NCBI GenBank assembly: GCA_934645275.1
Contig: CAKUDW010000051.1
Coordinates: 1 to 10,485, forward strand
Reading direction: 5' to 3'
DNA length: 10,485 nt
Origin: an uncultured Clostridia bacterium
GTDB taxonomy: Bacteria; Bacillota_A; Clostridia; Christensenellales; Aristaeellaceae
Position 1 is the first letter of the stretch. Each line of letters opens with the position of its first letter. The notes beneath the pieces were generated by a model. That model had not been told where the DNA came from, did no database searches, and saw only the letters and a list, made by a program, of their open reading frames with translations. The position numbers were made by a program, and so were the translations under genes. Positions 1 through 6,721 of the stretch are shown here, piece after piece.

Positions 1-1248
1 GGGCGCGGCAGGGGAGGCGAGCGCGTGGACGGCAATATCCTTTGTGCGAGCGGTGTGAATCAGACAGCCGCCGGTCACGATAACCTGTTTAACGGCGCGC
101 AGATCTTTACCGGACTGCACATAGGTCAAACCCATCAGCGTGTAGGTCTCCTCCATGAAGCCGGCATGGCGCGCCACGGCGGTTTCCACCGCCATGGAAC
201 CCAACGCGTAATCCAGCCGTTCGAGTTCGGAACCCGGTTCGGGTACCACGTCCGTGTGGTTGCCGAGATAATCGATCAGCTCCGCGGCGCGCGCCTCGTC
301 CATCTCGGCCAGCTGAGCGATGCGCGCGACGCTTGCGGCGTCGGCAATGCCGTGGATGGAATAGCGCATGCCGATATCGCCTTCTACAGTGCGCTTGGCG
401 TACGGTTCGGGCAGGCCCTTGTAAACGGTATCGGCTGCCGAGGGCATGCCGTCCGCCATGGAATATACGTCCGTGGTGGCACCGCCGACGTCTACGGCAA
501 TCAGATCGCCGAGCCCGGCCTCATCCTCACAGCCTTTGGCTAGCAACTCCATCGCCTTCATTACGGCCGAAGGCGTGGGCATCAGTATACCGGAAATCAA
601 TCCGGCAGCCCTTGTCAGGCCCTTGGCCTGTATGATGCGGCTGAGGAATATTTCGCGAATTTTCTTGCGCGTGGGTTCGGTGTTGAGCACGCCGAAGCGC
701 GGCATCACGTTTTCGCACAGGTGTACTTCATGGCCGGAAAGTATGCGCTCGCATTCTCGGGCGACGGAGCGATTGCCCGCGATGACCACCGGAAAATCGA
801 AGCTGGCCGAGGCAAGCATGCGTGCATTGTGCAGTATGCACTCGCTGTTGCCACCGTCCGTGCCGCCAACCAGCAGGAAAATATCCGGATTGATGTCCAG
901 AATTTCCTGAAGATCGTCCTCCGTCAGCTGAAATGAAAATACTTTCAGCACCTTCGCGCCTGCACCCAGACTGGCCTGACGCGCGGCTTCGGCGGTCAGC
1001 TCCGGTACCAGTCCACTGGTGACCATCCGCAATCCACCTGCGGCGGAAGAACAGGCGTAGCGCGCGGCGAAATCCAGTGGCCCCGTCTTTTGTAGCAATT
1101 TGGCGAGGGCGTTTTCAAGGCCTTCGCTCACATCTGTCTGTACCGTGGTGTAAGCGTCTGCGGTACCCAACAGGGTTTCCGAATCCACATCCACGGCGGT
1201 GACCTTCGTGTATGTGCTGCCGAAATCAATCAGCAGGATGGGCTTCAT
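1..1248 (-). CDS. glmL: Glutamate mutase accessory protein GlmL (MutL family), 3' end outside window
   Basis: I read 416 codons without a stop on the minus strand from ATG 1248 to the window edge; about 40-50 C-terminal residues are probably missing, as family members are near 460 aa. The protein has ASKHA-fold (actin/Hsp70/sugar kinase) nucleotide-binding signatures: [11 protein letters not shown] at residues 5-15 (phosphate 1), LVGGTDGGN at 126-134, [12 protein letters not shown] at 252-263 (phosphate 2) and VTGGCL near 391-396 (adenosine site). In Clostridium glutamate-fermentation clusters this gene lies between glmS and glmE. It is thought to maintain or reactivate the B12-dependent mutase, by analogy with reactivating ATPases of other B12 enzymes. 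Its ATG overlaps the glmS stop by 4 bp (ATGA, 1245-1248), so translation is probably coupled. Family assignment is strong; the molecular role is known only by analogy. glmE would be expected next, beyond position 1. Confidence 0.93.
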   Translation of the reverse strand, partial: MKPILLIDFGSTYTKVTAVDVDSETLLGTADAYTTVQTDVSEGLENALAKLLQKTGPLDFAARYACSSAAGGLRMVTSGLVPELTAEAARQASLGAGAKVLKVFSFQLTEDDLQEILDINPDIFLLVGGTDGGNSECILHNARMLASASFDFPVVIAGNRSVARECERILSGHEVHLCENVMPRFGVLNTEPTRKKIREIFLSRIIQAKGLTRAAGLISGILMPTPSAVMKAMELLAKGCEDEAGLGDLIAVDVGGATTDVYSMADGMPSAADTVYKGLPEPYAKRTVEGDIGMRYSIHGIADAASVARIAQLAEMDEARAAELIDYLGNHTDVVPEPGSELERLDYALGSMAVETAVARHAGFMEETYTLMGLTYVQSGKDLRAVKQVIVTGGCLIHTARTKDIAVHALASPAAP

Positions 1249-1670
1249 GCCTTCTCATCCTCCGTGTCTAGAATTTCGTGCAGCGCCTGAATGGTGGTTT
1301 CCGGCGCGGTTCCGGGCGGGAAGGCACGATCGAAGCCCATGGCCTTGAAGCGCTGTTCAACGTCCTCGAAGGTCTGCTTGCCGATGACGATGTTGCCGCC
1401 AACCAGCAATGGGATGCCCTTCAGGCCCGCCTCGTCGCACTTTTCGCGCATGCCGCGGCAGTCCAGTTCGCCCTGACCATACAGGGAGGAGATGACGATG
1501 GCGTCCGCGGCGGATTCGATGGCGGCGGAAATGAACTCCTCCTGCGAAACCATCACGCCCAGATTCACCACGTCGAATCCCGCCTCGGTGAAGGCATGGT
1601 AGAGAATCTTGTTGCCAACGGCGTGTACGTCCGCGCCGATGACGCCGATCACCAGAACCTTTTTCTTCAT
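1245..1670 (-). CDS. glmS: Glutamate mutase sigma (B12-binding) subunit GlmS
   Basis: This is the small cobalamin-binding subunit of adenosylcobalamin-dependent glutamate mutase (methylaspartate mutase), which with GlmE interconverts L-glutamate and (2S,3S)-3-methylaspartate. The 141-aa length matches the family (about 137 aa). The base-off/His-on cobalamin motif DxHxxG is present as DVHAVG (D14, H16, G19), with H16 expected to be the lower cobalt ligand. SSLYG (61-65) and [10 protein letters not shown] (88-97) match the other cofactor-tail-binding loops of this Rossmann-like fold. An AAGGAG site (plus-strand 1680-1685) lies 9 nt before the ATG. The gene is the first of a leftward glmS-glmL pair and is preceded by a 352-bp gap with much secondary structure, so it may have its own promoter and leader control. 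Related B12-binding domains occur in methylmalonyl-CoA mutase and methyltransferases, but the stand-alone size and linked glmL make glutamate mutase the clear choice. Confidence 0.95.
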   Translation of the reverse strand: MKKKVLVIGVIGADVHAVGNKILYHAFTEAGFDVVNLGVMVSQEEFISAAIESAADAIVISSLYGQGELDCRGMREKCDEAGLKGIPLLVGGNIVIGKQTFEDVEQRFKAMGFDRAFPPGTAPETTIQALHEILDTEDEKA

Positions 1671-2022
1671 GGATAGCAGCTCCTTTGCTTACTTGTGTTT
1701 CATATTCAGAGCCATTCCGGGAATCCCTGCGATCGCTCGGTTGGCCCTTTCGCGCGGGCCTGGCCGCCTGCGATGCGACGTGCCTTCGACACATGCTCGC
1801 CGCGGCGTCGTGTCCCGCATGAAAATGCTGCGCCAATGCGTCGCATTTATTCCGAGTTTTGCTCTAATCTAAACCGGCAGGATACTTATGCGCGCTTTTG
1901 CAATTCTCAATCCAGAGAAGCGTTTTAATGTTCCCTTCTTTTTTAAAGAAGATGAATTGGCAAAACTGGAGTTTTGCAGGTCGGCGGATTCTAAAGGAAT
2001 GCACCGACAATTCAAGCATGCT
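1671..2022 (-). promoter_or_regulatory. 352-bp non-coding leader/spacer upstream of glmS
   Basis: No convincing gene lies here. The half next to the P-loop gene (about 1850-2022) is AT-rich and full of small inverted repeats; the half next to glmS (about 1690-1850) is GC-rich and also foldable. Two weak minus-strand promoter candidates are visible: TTGAGA (1905-1910) with AAGTAT (1882-1887) at 17-bp spacing, and TTTAGA (1868-1873) with AATAAA (1846-1851) at 16-bp spacing. Neither has a good -10, so the promoter is not settled. I searched for the cobalamin-riboswitch B12 box and core and did not find them in glmS orientation. GGCCC/GGGCC and GAGC/GCTC pairs closer to the ribosome site could also form hairpins. 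Gene spacing in the rest of the cluster is nearly zero, so a gap this long before a B12 enzyme suggests an independent promoter or leader control. Confidence 0.5.
1773..1846. other. Inverted-repeat structure that can form a three-way RNA junction
   Basis: ATGCGACG (1773-1780) and CGTCGCAT (1839-1846) are perfect 8-bp complements enclosing 58 nt. Two smaller hairpins lie inside: GACAC (1788-1792) with GTGTC (1810-1814), around the palindrome CGCCGCGGCG (1798-1807); and GCAT (1817-1820) with ATGC (1825-1828), with a 4-nt loop. An outer helix with two inner arms is a compact three-way junction. Read leftward it would lie in the glmS leader, about 100-175 nt before the start codon. It does not match a riboswitch class I can recognise. 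In GC-rich DNA some pairing is expected by chance, so conservation is needed to call it functional. Confidence 0.4.
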
Positions 2023-2023
2023 T
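1935..2023. repeat. Cluster of small inverted repeats after the P-loop gene
   Basis: Four adjacent symmetric elements occur in about 90 bp immediately downstream of the leftward P-loop gene: AAGCATGCTT (2014-2023, overlapping its stop codon); an imperfect hairpin 1980-2008 (GTCGG/CCGAC with inner ATTC/GAAT); GCAAAAC (1960-1966) with GTTTTGC (1971-1977), 4-nt loop; and CTTCTTT (1935-1941) with AAAGAAG (1945-1951), 3-nt loop. None is followed by a clean U-tract in the leftward transcript, so they are not textbook intrinsic terminators, but they could pause or partly end transcription between the lyase-ligase unit and glmS. Confidence 0.4.
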
Positions 2024-2955
2024 TAGTATCCCCGGCGGTTTTCAAGCTTGGCGATTTCCTCATCGCTGTGTTCGCCAACGAAACCGATCATCAGATAACG
2101 GTTTTGCTGAATGTCATGCACGATTTCGTGATACAGGCGAAAACCGTGGATCTTGCCGGTGGACGAGACGTGCGTGCGCGGGCCGCTGCATTCGTGGAGG
2201 TGCCCACCGACGCTGATATGCGTCTCGTCGCTGTATTCCACGGGCAGATTTGCAGCAATGTCCGCATTGACGCGCAGCTCCAGATCAAACAGGTCAATCT
2301 GCGGTAGACGATCCTGAAAATCCAATATGAAGCCGTGGTGGATGTCATCGTGACGGCAGCTATGCACCAGATCGGGATCCATGTGCATTTCGCACAGATC
2401 CTCCGCCGTGTGTGCCATCAGGCGGTAAGGCAGCGATTTATATACGATATCGCCGAATTCAGACGGCTCCGGTCCGAACATCGTCGGCCTGCCGATGATG
2501 ATCTGCTCGCCCACGCCGATCATCAAATCAGCGTTTCTCGGCAGCAGCGGGTAGATCAGGTCAAAGTGCTCTACCACCACGCGCCGCCCCAGCGAAATGG
2601 CGTTCATGATCGCATCCGCCAGGATGTGCGGCTGGGTGAAGCCGGTTTCAAAGCGAATATCCAGATGATAGGTGTGGGGCGTGTAGAAGCCGCGTTCCTC
2701 ACCGGCCTCTAGAATCGGCAACGGGCGCACATTTACGCCCTCGTCGTCGTTGGTGAGCTCAAGCCCCGGGAACATGCCGTGGACCAGCGCGCTCTTGCCG
2801 GAACCCGCTTCGCCGATTACGCCGATCAGCTTATCAAAGGGGCTCAGGTATTGCTGGGCGATTTGCATGCCCAGCTCGTAGATGCGATGACGGCCGCGCG
2901 GCGCAAAGAAGGAGGACTCAATCAGGCTCTTGTGCATGCGGCTCGGATAATTCAT
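2023..2955 (-). CDS. P-loop protein with C-terminal AlaRS second-additional-domain-like region
   Basis: This 310-aa protein has no function I can name. The N-terminal half carries a clear Walker A motif, GEAGSGKS (48-55), after a hydrophobic strand (LIGVIG), and a Walker-B-like strand VVVEHFD (126-132). The C-terminal part resembles the zinc-binding 'second additional domain' (SAD) of alanyl-tRNA synthetase and free-standing AlaX editing proteins: THVSSTGKIHGF (261-272) parallels the SAD CGGTH-x-TGEIG stretch, and HSCRH (198-202) gives an HxxxH pair. The second ligand pair is altered: C256 and H262 are five residues apart rather than three. The domain order recalls uridine-kinase-like proteins fused to threonyl-tRNA-synthetase editing domains, but that is analogy. 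Its ATG overlaps the citC-type stop by 4 bp, with GGAGGA about 8 nt upstream, so the two are made together. Cotranscription points to a role in lyase maturation or mesaconate-pathway metabolism; substrate unknown. Confidence 0.7.
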   Translation of the reverse strand: MNYPSRMHKSLIESSFFAPRGRHRIYELGMQIAQQYLSPFDKLIGVIGEAGSGKSALVHGMFPGLELTNDDEGVNVRPLPILEAGEERGFYTPHTYHLDIRFETGFTQPHILADAIMNAISLGRRVVVEHFDLIYPLLPRNADLMIGVGEQIIIGRPTMFGPEPSEFGDIVYKSLPYRLMAHTAEDLCEMHMDPDLVHSCRHDDIHHGFILDFQDRLPQIDLFDLELRVNADIAANLPVEYSDETHISVGGHLHECSGPRTHVSSTGKIHGFRLYHEIVHDIQQNRYLMIGFVGEHSDEEIAKLENRRGY

Positions 2956-3947
2956 GAATGCGTTCCTCCGTGGTTTTTAATAAGCAGCTCCTGAAAGCAA
3001 TTTTCAGGTACAAGTGATCGCGCCTGTTCCAACTGGCCGGCGTTCAGCAGCGCGCGCACGCGCGAAGCGCTTACGGGCGCACCGTCCGCTTCCAGCCGTG
3101 GAATTTCGATGAGTTCTATGCCGCGCGGGGGCAGCAGGCGCTTCATCGCCTCATTGTAGGTGCGAGTAGTTTCGCTGTATGGTTCCGTACCCACAAAGCG
3201 CCGCGAGATGCGCAGCGCCGGGGCGATGCGCCCGGCAAACAGAGTAAGATCCAGATCGCAGAATATTTCATCTCTGCGCGCCTTATTCCGAATAAAATAG
3301 TCCGGAAAGGTGGCGGCGGATACCATATACATGCCTGTTGGGTGAAAGGCCGCGTTTTTGATATCCGCGCAGGCTTCGCGTGCAATCTTCAGCCGCGTTT
3401 CGGGCGGCAGTATGCCTCTGTCCTCGGACAGTATGAACACGTGCAGGTAATCGCACAGCCCGGCCGCGGTTTCGATCAGGTAGCGGTGGCCCAGCGTAAA
3501 CGGGTTGCAGTTGGCCACGATGCAACCTACTCTACCTGTCGCGGGCGACGGGACGCTGTGCAGGTATGCGCTCAGCCCGTCACGGCGGTTTTCCATCAGC
3601 AGACAATCGGCCGTGCGCGCCAACGGATAGAAGCCGAATGCGGCGAACATGGCCTCATTGGCAGGCTTGGTAAAAAGTGTCAACTGTGTGATGCCGTGGT
3701 CGAAAGCTTCGCCGCGCAGTTGCGTGAGAATGCGGGCGCACAGATCCTCGCCCTGATGTTCTGGCGCGACGGCTACGCACTTGATGGTCGCGCCGTCCAG
3801 CGAACCGGCGGCGATAATCTCGCCGTCCTCCACGAGCGCCGCCGTATAGCGCACGCCTGCGTCGTAGTCCAGGCCGCAGCGCGCCAGAAAGCGCTTTAAA
3901 TTTTCCAGCATGCGCCCGGTAAATGGGCGGCCGGTCGTCATGTACAT
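2952..3947 (-). CDS. citC: Citrate/citramalate lyase ligase (acetate:SH-acyl-carrier-protein ligase), CitC family
   Basis: CitC uses ATP and acetate to acetylate the thiol of the lyase acyl-carrier prosthetic group, switching the lyase on. The 331-aa protein has the expected two parts: an N-terminal GNAT-like acyltransferase domain (about 1-120, core CVAVAPEHQGEDLCARIL) and a C-terminal nucleotidyltransferase domain with CNPFTLGH (147-154, the HxGH-like ATP site) and SASRVR (293-298, counterpart of the SxSxxR signature). Length is close to enterobacterial CitC (about 350 aa). I chose ATG 3947 because it has GGAGGG 6 nt upstream. An in-frame ATG at 3995 would add 16 residues, but it coincides with the predicted transcription start and has no ribosome site. 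The gene is first in the leftward arm, back to back with citD. Beside glutamate mutase genes the real target is probably citramalate lyase; sequence alone cannot separate the two. Confidence 0.92.
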   Translation of the reverse strand: MYMTTGRPFTGRMLENLKRFLARCGLDYDAGVRYTAALVEDGEIIAAGSLDGATIKCVAVAPEHQGEDLCARILTQLRGEAFDHGITQLTLFTKPANEAMFAAFGFYPLARTADCLLMENRRDGLSAYLHSVPSPATGRVGCIVANCNPFTLGHRYLIETAAGLCDYLHVFILSEDRGILPPETRLKIAREACADIKNAAFHPTGMYMVSAATFPDYFIRNKARRDEIFCDLDLTLFAGRIAPALRISRRFVGTEPYSETTRTYNEAMKRLLPPRGIELIEIPRLEADGAPVSASRVRALLNAGQLEQARSLVPENCFQELLIKNHGGTHS

Positions 3948-3953
3948 ACGCAG

Positions 3954-3959
3954 CCCTCC
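3954..3959 (-). promoter_or_regulatory. Ribosome binding site fixing the citC start
   Basis: The minus strand reads GGAGGG here, 6 nt before ATG 3947. The in-frame ATG at 3995 has no comparable site and lies at the predicted transcription start, so 3947 is preferred. Confidence 0.75.
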
Positions 3960-4000
3960 GCCAATTTCAGAATAAAAACATCTCCGCATTTTCAAATCTT

Positions 4001-4029
4001 ATTATACCCGAAAAAATGTTTACAGTAAA
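4001..4029 (-). promoter_or_regulatory. Sigma-A promoter for the leftward citC arm
   Basis: On the minus strand a perfect -10 TATAAT (plus-strand 4001-4006) lies 17 bp from a -35 TTTACT (plus-strand 4024-4029, 4 of 6 matches). Transcription would start near 3994, giving a leader of roughly 45 nt before ATG 3947. It is back to back with the rightward promoter. Confidence 0.75.
4019..4029. promoter_or_regulatory. Candidate operator palindrome between the divergent promoters
   Basis: TTTACAGTAAA is an 11-bp perfect palindrome with a central A. It overlaps the -35 of the leftward promoter and ends 10 bp upstream of the rightward -35, so one bound dimer could affect both. A second, weaker dyad TGATctatATCA (4079-4090) lies just downstream of the rightward transcription start. 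The GntR protein at the end of the rightward arm is the obvious candidate binder. This is inference from position; AT-rich DNA gives short palindromes by chance. Confidence 0.4.
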
Positions 4030-4039
4030 TAAATCATAG

Positions 4040-4068
4040 TTGCCAAAATGGAGTTTCTAATATATAAT
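4040..4068 (+). promoter_or_regulatory. Sigma-A promoter for the rightward citDEF-hydrolyase-gntR operon
   Basis: -35 TTGCCA (4040-4045, 5 of 6) and perfect -10 TATAAT (4063-4068) are separated by exactly 17 bp, in a marked AT-rich island. Transcription would begin near 4075, leaving a leader of about 50 nt before citD. This is the strongest promoter match in the window. Confidence 0.85.
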
Positions 4069-4127
4069 ATGAACGAAATGATCTATATCAATTCACATAT
4101 TTCATGAGCGGAGAGGGACGATTCGAT

Positions 4128-4397
4128 ATGAGCGAGATCGTGAAGCGGGCCTGCGCCGGCACAATGGAATCCAGCGATGTGTACGTCGAGCTGGAGCCGG
4201 GCACGGCGGGAATTGAAATTGATTTGGATTCTGTGGTGGCCGGACAGTTCGGCGCTTCCATTCGCCGTTCGGTGGAAGAAGTGCTTGGCGAACAGGGCGT
4301 TAAATGCGCGCGCGTGCGCCTGGTGGATCGCGGCGCACTGGACTGTGTGATTCGCGCAAGGGTGGAAACCGCCGTGCTGCGCGCGAAAGGAGAATGA
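4128..4397 (+). CDS. citD: Citrate/citramalate lyase gamma subunit (acyl carrier protein), CitD family
   Basis: This is the small acyl carrier protein of the lyase. A 2'-(5''-phosphoribosyl)-3'-dephospho-CoA group is attached to a serine, and its thiol carries the acetyl or substrate acyl group. From ATG 4128 the protein has 89 aa, usual for CitD. The attachment motif AGTMESSD (residues 10-17) aligns with AGTLESSD of enterobacterial CitD, whose first Ser of ESSD is modified (S15 here). VDRGALDCVIRAR near the C-terminus matches VDDKGALDCILRAR of the family. An upstream in-frame ATG at 4104 would add eight residues but lacks a ribosome site, whereas GGAGAGGG (4110-4117) precedes ATG 4128 by 10 nt. 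It is the first gene of the rightward operon, and 3 nt separate its stop from citE. The genes that make and attach the prosthetic group (citG, citX) are not in the window. Confidence 0.93.
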   Translation: MSEIVKRACAGTMESSDVYVELEPGTAGIEIDLDSVVAGQFGASIRRSVEEVLGEQGVKCARVRLVDRGALDCVIRARVETAVLRAKGE

Positions 4398-4400
4398 TGC

Positions 4401-5282
4401 ATGCGCCGTTCTATGCTGTTTTTGCCGGGCAATACGCCCAATATTATTGTAAACGGTGAAATCCTGGGCGCGGACGCCGTAATCCTGGATTTGGAGGACG
4501 CGGTAGCGCCTGGTGAGAAGGATTCTGCGCGCATTCTGGTGCGCAATGCCATCGGCCGCATGGGCTTTGGCCGCTGCGAGGTGATCGTGCGCATCAATTC
4601 CACAGATACCGCTTTCTGGAAGAAGGATTTGGACGCCGTTATGTCGGTGCGCCCCAGTCTGATTATGCCGCCTAAAACCGGCTGCGCCGAGGATGTGTGC
4701 CGGGTGGATGCTTATATGACTGAGCTTGAGGAACGGCTCGGCATGCCGCAGGGCGGCGTCGGCCTGATACCGCTGATCGAGACGGCGCTCGGCGTTGAAA
4801 ACGCCTATCAGATTGCGTCCGCTTCGCCACGCGTGAAGGCAATTTTTCTGGGCGGCGAGGATTTGACCGCTGACCTCCAATGCAAGCGCACAAAGGGGGG
4901 CGACGAGATTTTCTATGCGCGCAACCGCATGGTGTGCGCCGCGCGCGCCGCGGGCGTGGACGTGTACGATACGCCCTTTACTGACGTCAATGACGACGAG
5001 GGTATCTACGACGACGCGCGTTTGGCCAAGAGCCTGGGCTTTACCGGCAAATCGGCCATTTCACCGCGGCATGTGGGTGCGATCAACGAGGTATTCAGCC
5101 CGAGCGAGGCGGAAATCGATTATGCCTATGAAGTCATGGAAGCCATTCGCATCGGCAAGGAACAGGGCAAGGGCGCGGTGGCGCTGCGCGGCAAAATGAT
5201 CGACGCGCCCATCGTGGCGCGTGCGCAGCAGACCATTGCCGCCGCCGAAGCGCTGGGACTTGGAAGGAGGGACGGAGAATGA
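4401..5282 (+). CDS. citE: Citrate/citramalate lyase beta subunit, CitE family (HpcH/HpaI superfamily)
   Basis: The beta subunit cleaves the acyl-ACP substrate: citryl-ACP to oxaloacetate and acetyl-ACP in citrate lyase, or citramalyl-ACP to pyruvate and acetyl-ACP in citramalate lyase. The 293-aa protein is full length. It starts with the family signature RSMLFLPGNTPN (3-14) and has LDLEDAV (29-35), IPLIETA (123-129) with the likely metal ligand E127, GGEDLTADL (151-159) with a second acidic ligand, and GKSAISPRH (216-224), all hallmarks of this TIM-barrel superfamily. AAGGAGAA ends about 6 nt before the ATG, and the stop overlaps the citF start (ATGA, 5279-5282), indicating coupled synthesis of subunits. 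Homologous single-enzyme malyl-CoA or citramalyl-CoA lyases exist, but linkage to citD and citF marks a multi-subunit ACP-dependent lyase. Citramalate as substrate is inferred from glmS/glmL next door. Confidence 0.94.
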   Translation: MRRSMLFLPGNTPNIIVNGEILGADAVILDLEDAVAPGEKDSARILVRNAIGRMGFGRCEVIVRINSTDTAFWKKDLDAVMSVRPSLIMPPKTGCAEDVCRVDAYMTELEERLGMPQGGVGLIPLIETALGVENAYQIASASPRVKAIFLGGEDLTADLQCKRTKGGDEIFYARNRMVCAARAAGVDVYDTPFTDVNDDEGIYDDARLAKSLGFTGKSAISPRHVGAINEVFSPSEAEIDYAYEVMEAIRIGKEQGKGAVALRGKMIDAPIVARAQQTIAAAEALGLGRRDGE

Positions 5283-6685
5283 ACGATAAAATCGTCGGCA
5301 GCCTGCGGGAGGCCATCGAGCTGTCCGGACTTAGGAGCGGCATGTCCGTATCCTTCCACCATCATCTGCGCAACGGCGATTATACGCTGAACATGGTAAT
5401 GGATGAGATTGCGAAACTGGGTATCCGGGATCTCACGCTCAACGCCAGCTCCATATTCGATATTCATGCTGCGCCGCTGGAGGAGCACATCGCCAACCGT
5501 GTGGTGTGCAAGATTAACACGGATTACATGTCCGCCGGGCTGGGCCGCCGCATCTGCGAGGGCATCCTGGACGAGCCGGTGGAATTCCGCACGCACGGCG
5601 GCCGCCCGCGGGACATTGCGCTGGGCGTTACGCCAGTGGATGTGGCCTTTATCGCCGCGCCCTCTGCTGATGCGGCGGGCAACTGCTCCGGCAAGTACGG
5701 GCCGTCTGCCTGCGGCAGTCTCGGCTATGCCTTTCCGGATGCGATGTACGCCAAAAAGGTGATCGTGATTACCGATAACCTCGTGCCCTATCCGATGATT
5801 GGCTGGTCGATTCCGGAAATATATGTGGATTATGTGGTACAGGTATCCGCCATCGGCAACCCGAAGGGGATTGTTTCCGGCACGACGAAGATTACCCGCG
5901 ACCCTGTGGGCTTGATTATGGCGCGGCAGGCGGTGGAAGTGATTAAGCACTCGGGACTCCTGAAGGACGGTTTCTCCTTCCAGACGGGCGCGGGCGGCGC
6001 GTCGCTGGCTGCGGCCAAATTCCTGATGGATGAAATGCTCAAAACGGGCGTGCAGGGTTCATTTGCATCCGGAGGTATCACCGGCTATCTGGTGGACATG
6101 CTCAATGCGGGCTGTTTTAAGGCGCTGATGGACGTGCAGTGCTTCGATTTGAAAGCTGTGGAATCCATCCGCAGCAATCCCGCGCATCAGGAAATCTCTG
6201 CCATGCAGTATGCCAGCCCCGCTGCGGCCAGCGCCGTGGTGGATCAGCTGGACGTGGTGATTCTGGGCGCGACGGAGATCGACACCGATTTTAACGTCAA
6301 CGTACATACCGATTCCAACGGCATTATCATGGGCGGTTCCGGCGGCCATAGCGATACCGCTGCGGGCGCGAAGCTTTCGATGATTATCGCGCCGCTGTTC
6401 CGTGCGCGATTGCCGATCGTGACCGACCGTGTGCGCTGCATTTCCACGCCGGGGCGCGACGTCGACGTGCTCGTCACGCAGCGCGGCGTGGCCGTAAATC
6501 CGAAGCGGCCGGAGCTTGCGGCCAGGTTGCGCGACGCGGGCATGAACATTGTGGATATTCACGAATTGAAGGAGATTGCCGAAAAGATTACCGGTAAGCC
6601 TGAGACGAAGCCGTGCGACGGGCGCGTGGTGGGCCGCGTGATTTACCGCGACGGTACGCAGATTGACGAAATACGCGGCGTTTAA
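5279..6685 (+). CDS. citF: Citrate/citramalate lyase alpha subunit (acyl-ACP transferase), CitF family
   Basis: The alpha subunit exchanges acetyl-ACP for citryl- or citramalyl-ACP by a CoA-transferase-like reaction, handing the substrate to the beta subunit. Recognisable blocks are FRTHGGRPRDI (103-113), KGIVSGTTKITRDP (196-209) and the glycine-rich GGSGGHSDTAAGAKL (352-366), which is highly characteristic of CitF. At 468 aa it is shorter than enterobacterial CitF (about 510 aa), mainly at the N-terminus; the ATGA overlap with citE fixes this start, so the shortness looks real. After its stop, 36 bp containing AGGAGGG (6708-6714) lead to the hydro-lyase alpha subunit in the same operon. Citrate and citramalate differ by carboxymethyl versus methyl at C3; I cannot point to a residue that decides the substrate. 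Confidence 0.94.
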   Translation: MNDKIVGSLREAIELSGLRSGMSVSFHHHLRNGDYTLNMVMDEIAKLGIRDLTLNASSIFDIHAAPLEEHIANRVVCKINTDYMSAGLGRRICEGILDEPVEFRTHGGRPRDIALGVTPVDVAFIAAPSADAAGNCSGKYGPSACGSLGYAFPDAMYAKKVIVITDNLVPYPMIGWSIPEIYVDYVVQVSAIGNPKGIVSGTTKITRDPVGLIMARQAVEVIKHSGLLKDGFSFQTGAGGASLAAAKFLMDEMLKTGVQGSFASGGITGYLVDMLNAGCFKALMDVQCFDLKAVESIRSNPAHQEISAMQYASPAAASAVVDQLDVVILGATEIDTDFNVNVHTDSNGIIMGGSGGHSDTAAGAKLSMIIAPLFRARLPIVTDRVRCISTPGRDVDVLVTQRGVAVNPKRPELAARLRDAGMNIVDIHELKEIAEKITGKPETKPCDGRVVGRVIYRDGTQIDEIRGV

Positions 6686-6721
6686 ACCGCATATGCAAAA
6701 TAGAATCAGGAGGGACAAACC

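Noticed and set aside
25..910. Rightward frames over the glmL region
   Set aside because: They are shadows; the minus-strand glmL frame is open for all 416 codons and carries clear ASKHA motifs.
1861..1895. Possible B12 box, because the plus strand has GGCAGGATACTT
   Set aside because: The resemblance is partial and the surrounding cobalamin-riboswitch core is not present in either orientation upstream of glmS.
1869..2078. Leftward 69-codon frame overlapping the 3' end of the P-loop gene
   Set aside because: It overlaps the real gene in another frame, has no SD, and covers the inverted-repeat cluster.
1888..2307. Rightward 139-codon frame across the glmS leader and the end of the P-loop gene
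   Set aside because: It is antisense to the C-terminal part of a well-supported gene, has no good ribosome site, and its sequence fits no family I know.
4083..4880. Leftward 265-codon frame opposite citD/citE
   Set aside because: It is antisense to two strongly identified genes; long antisense frames are common in GC-rich DNA.
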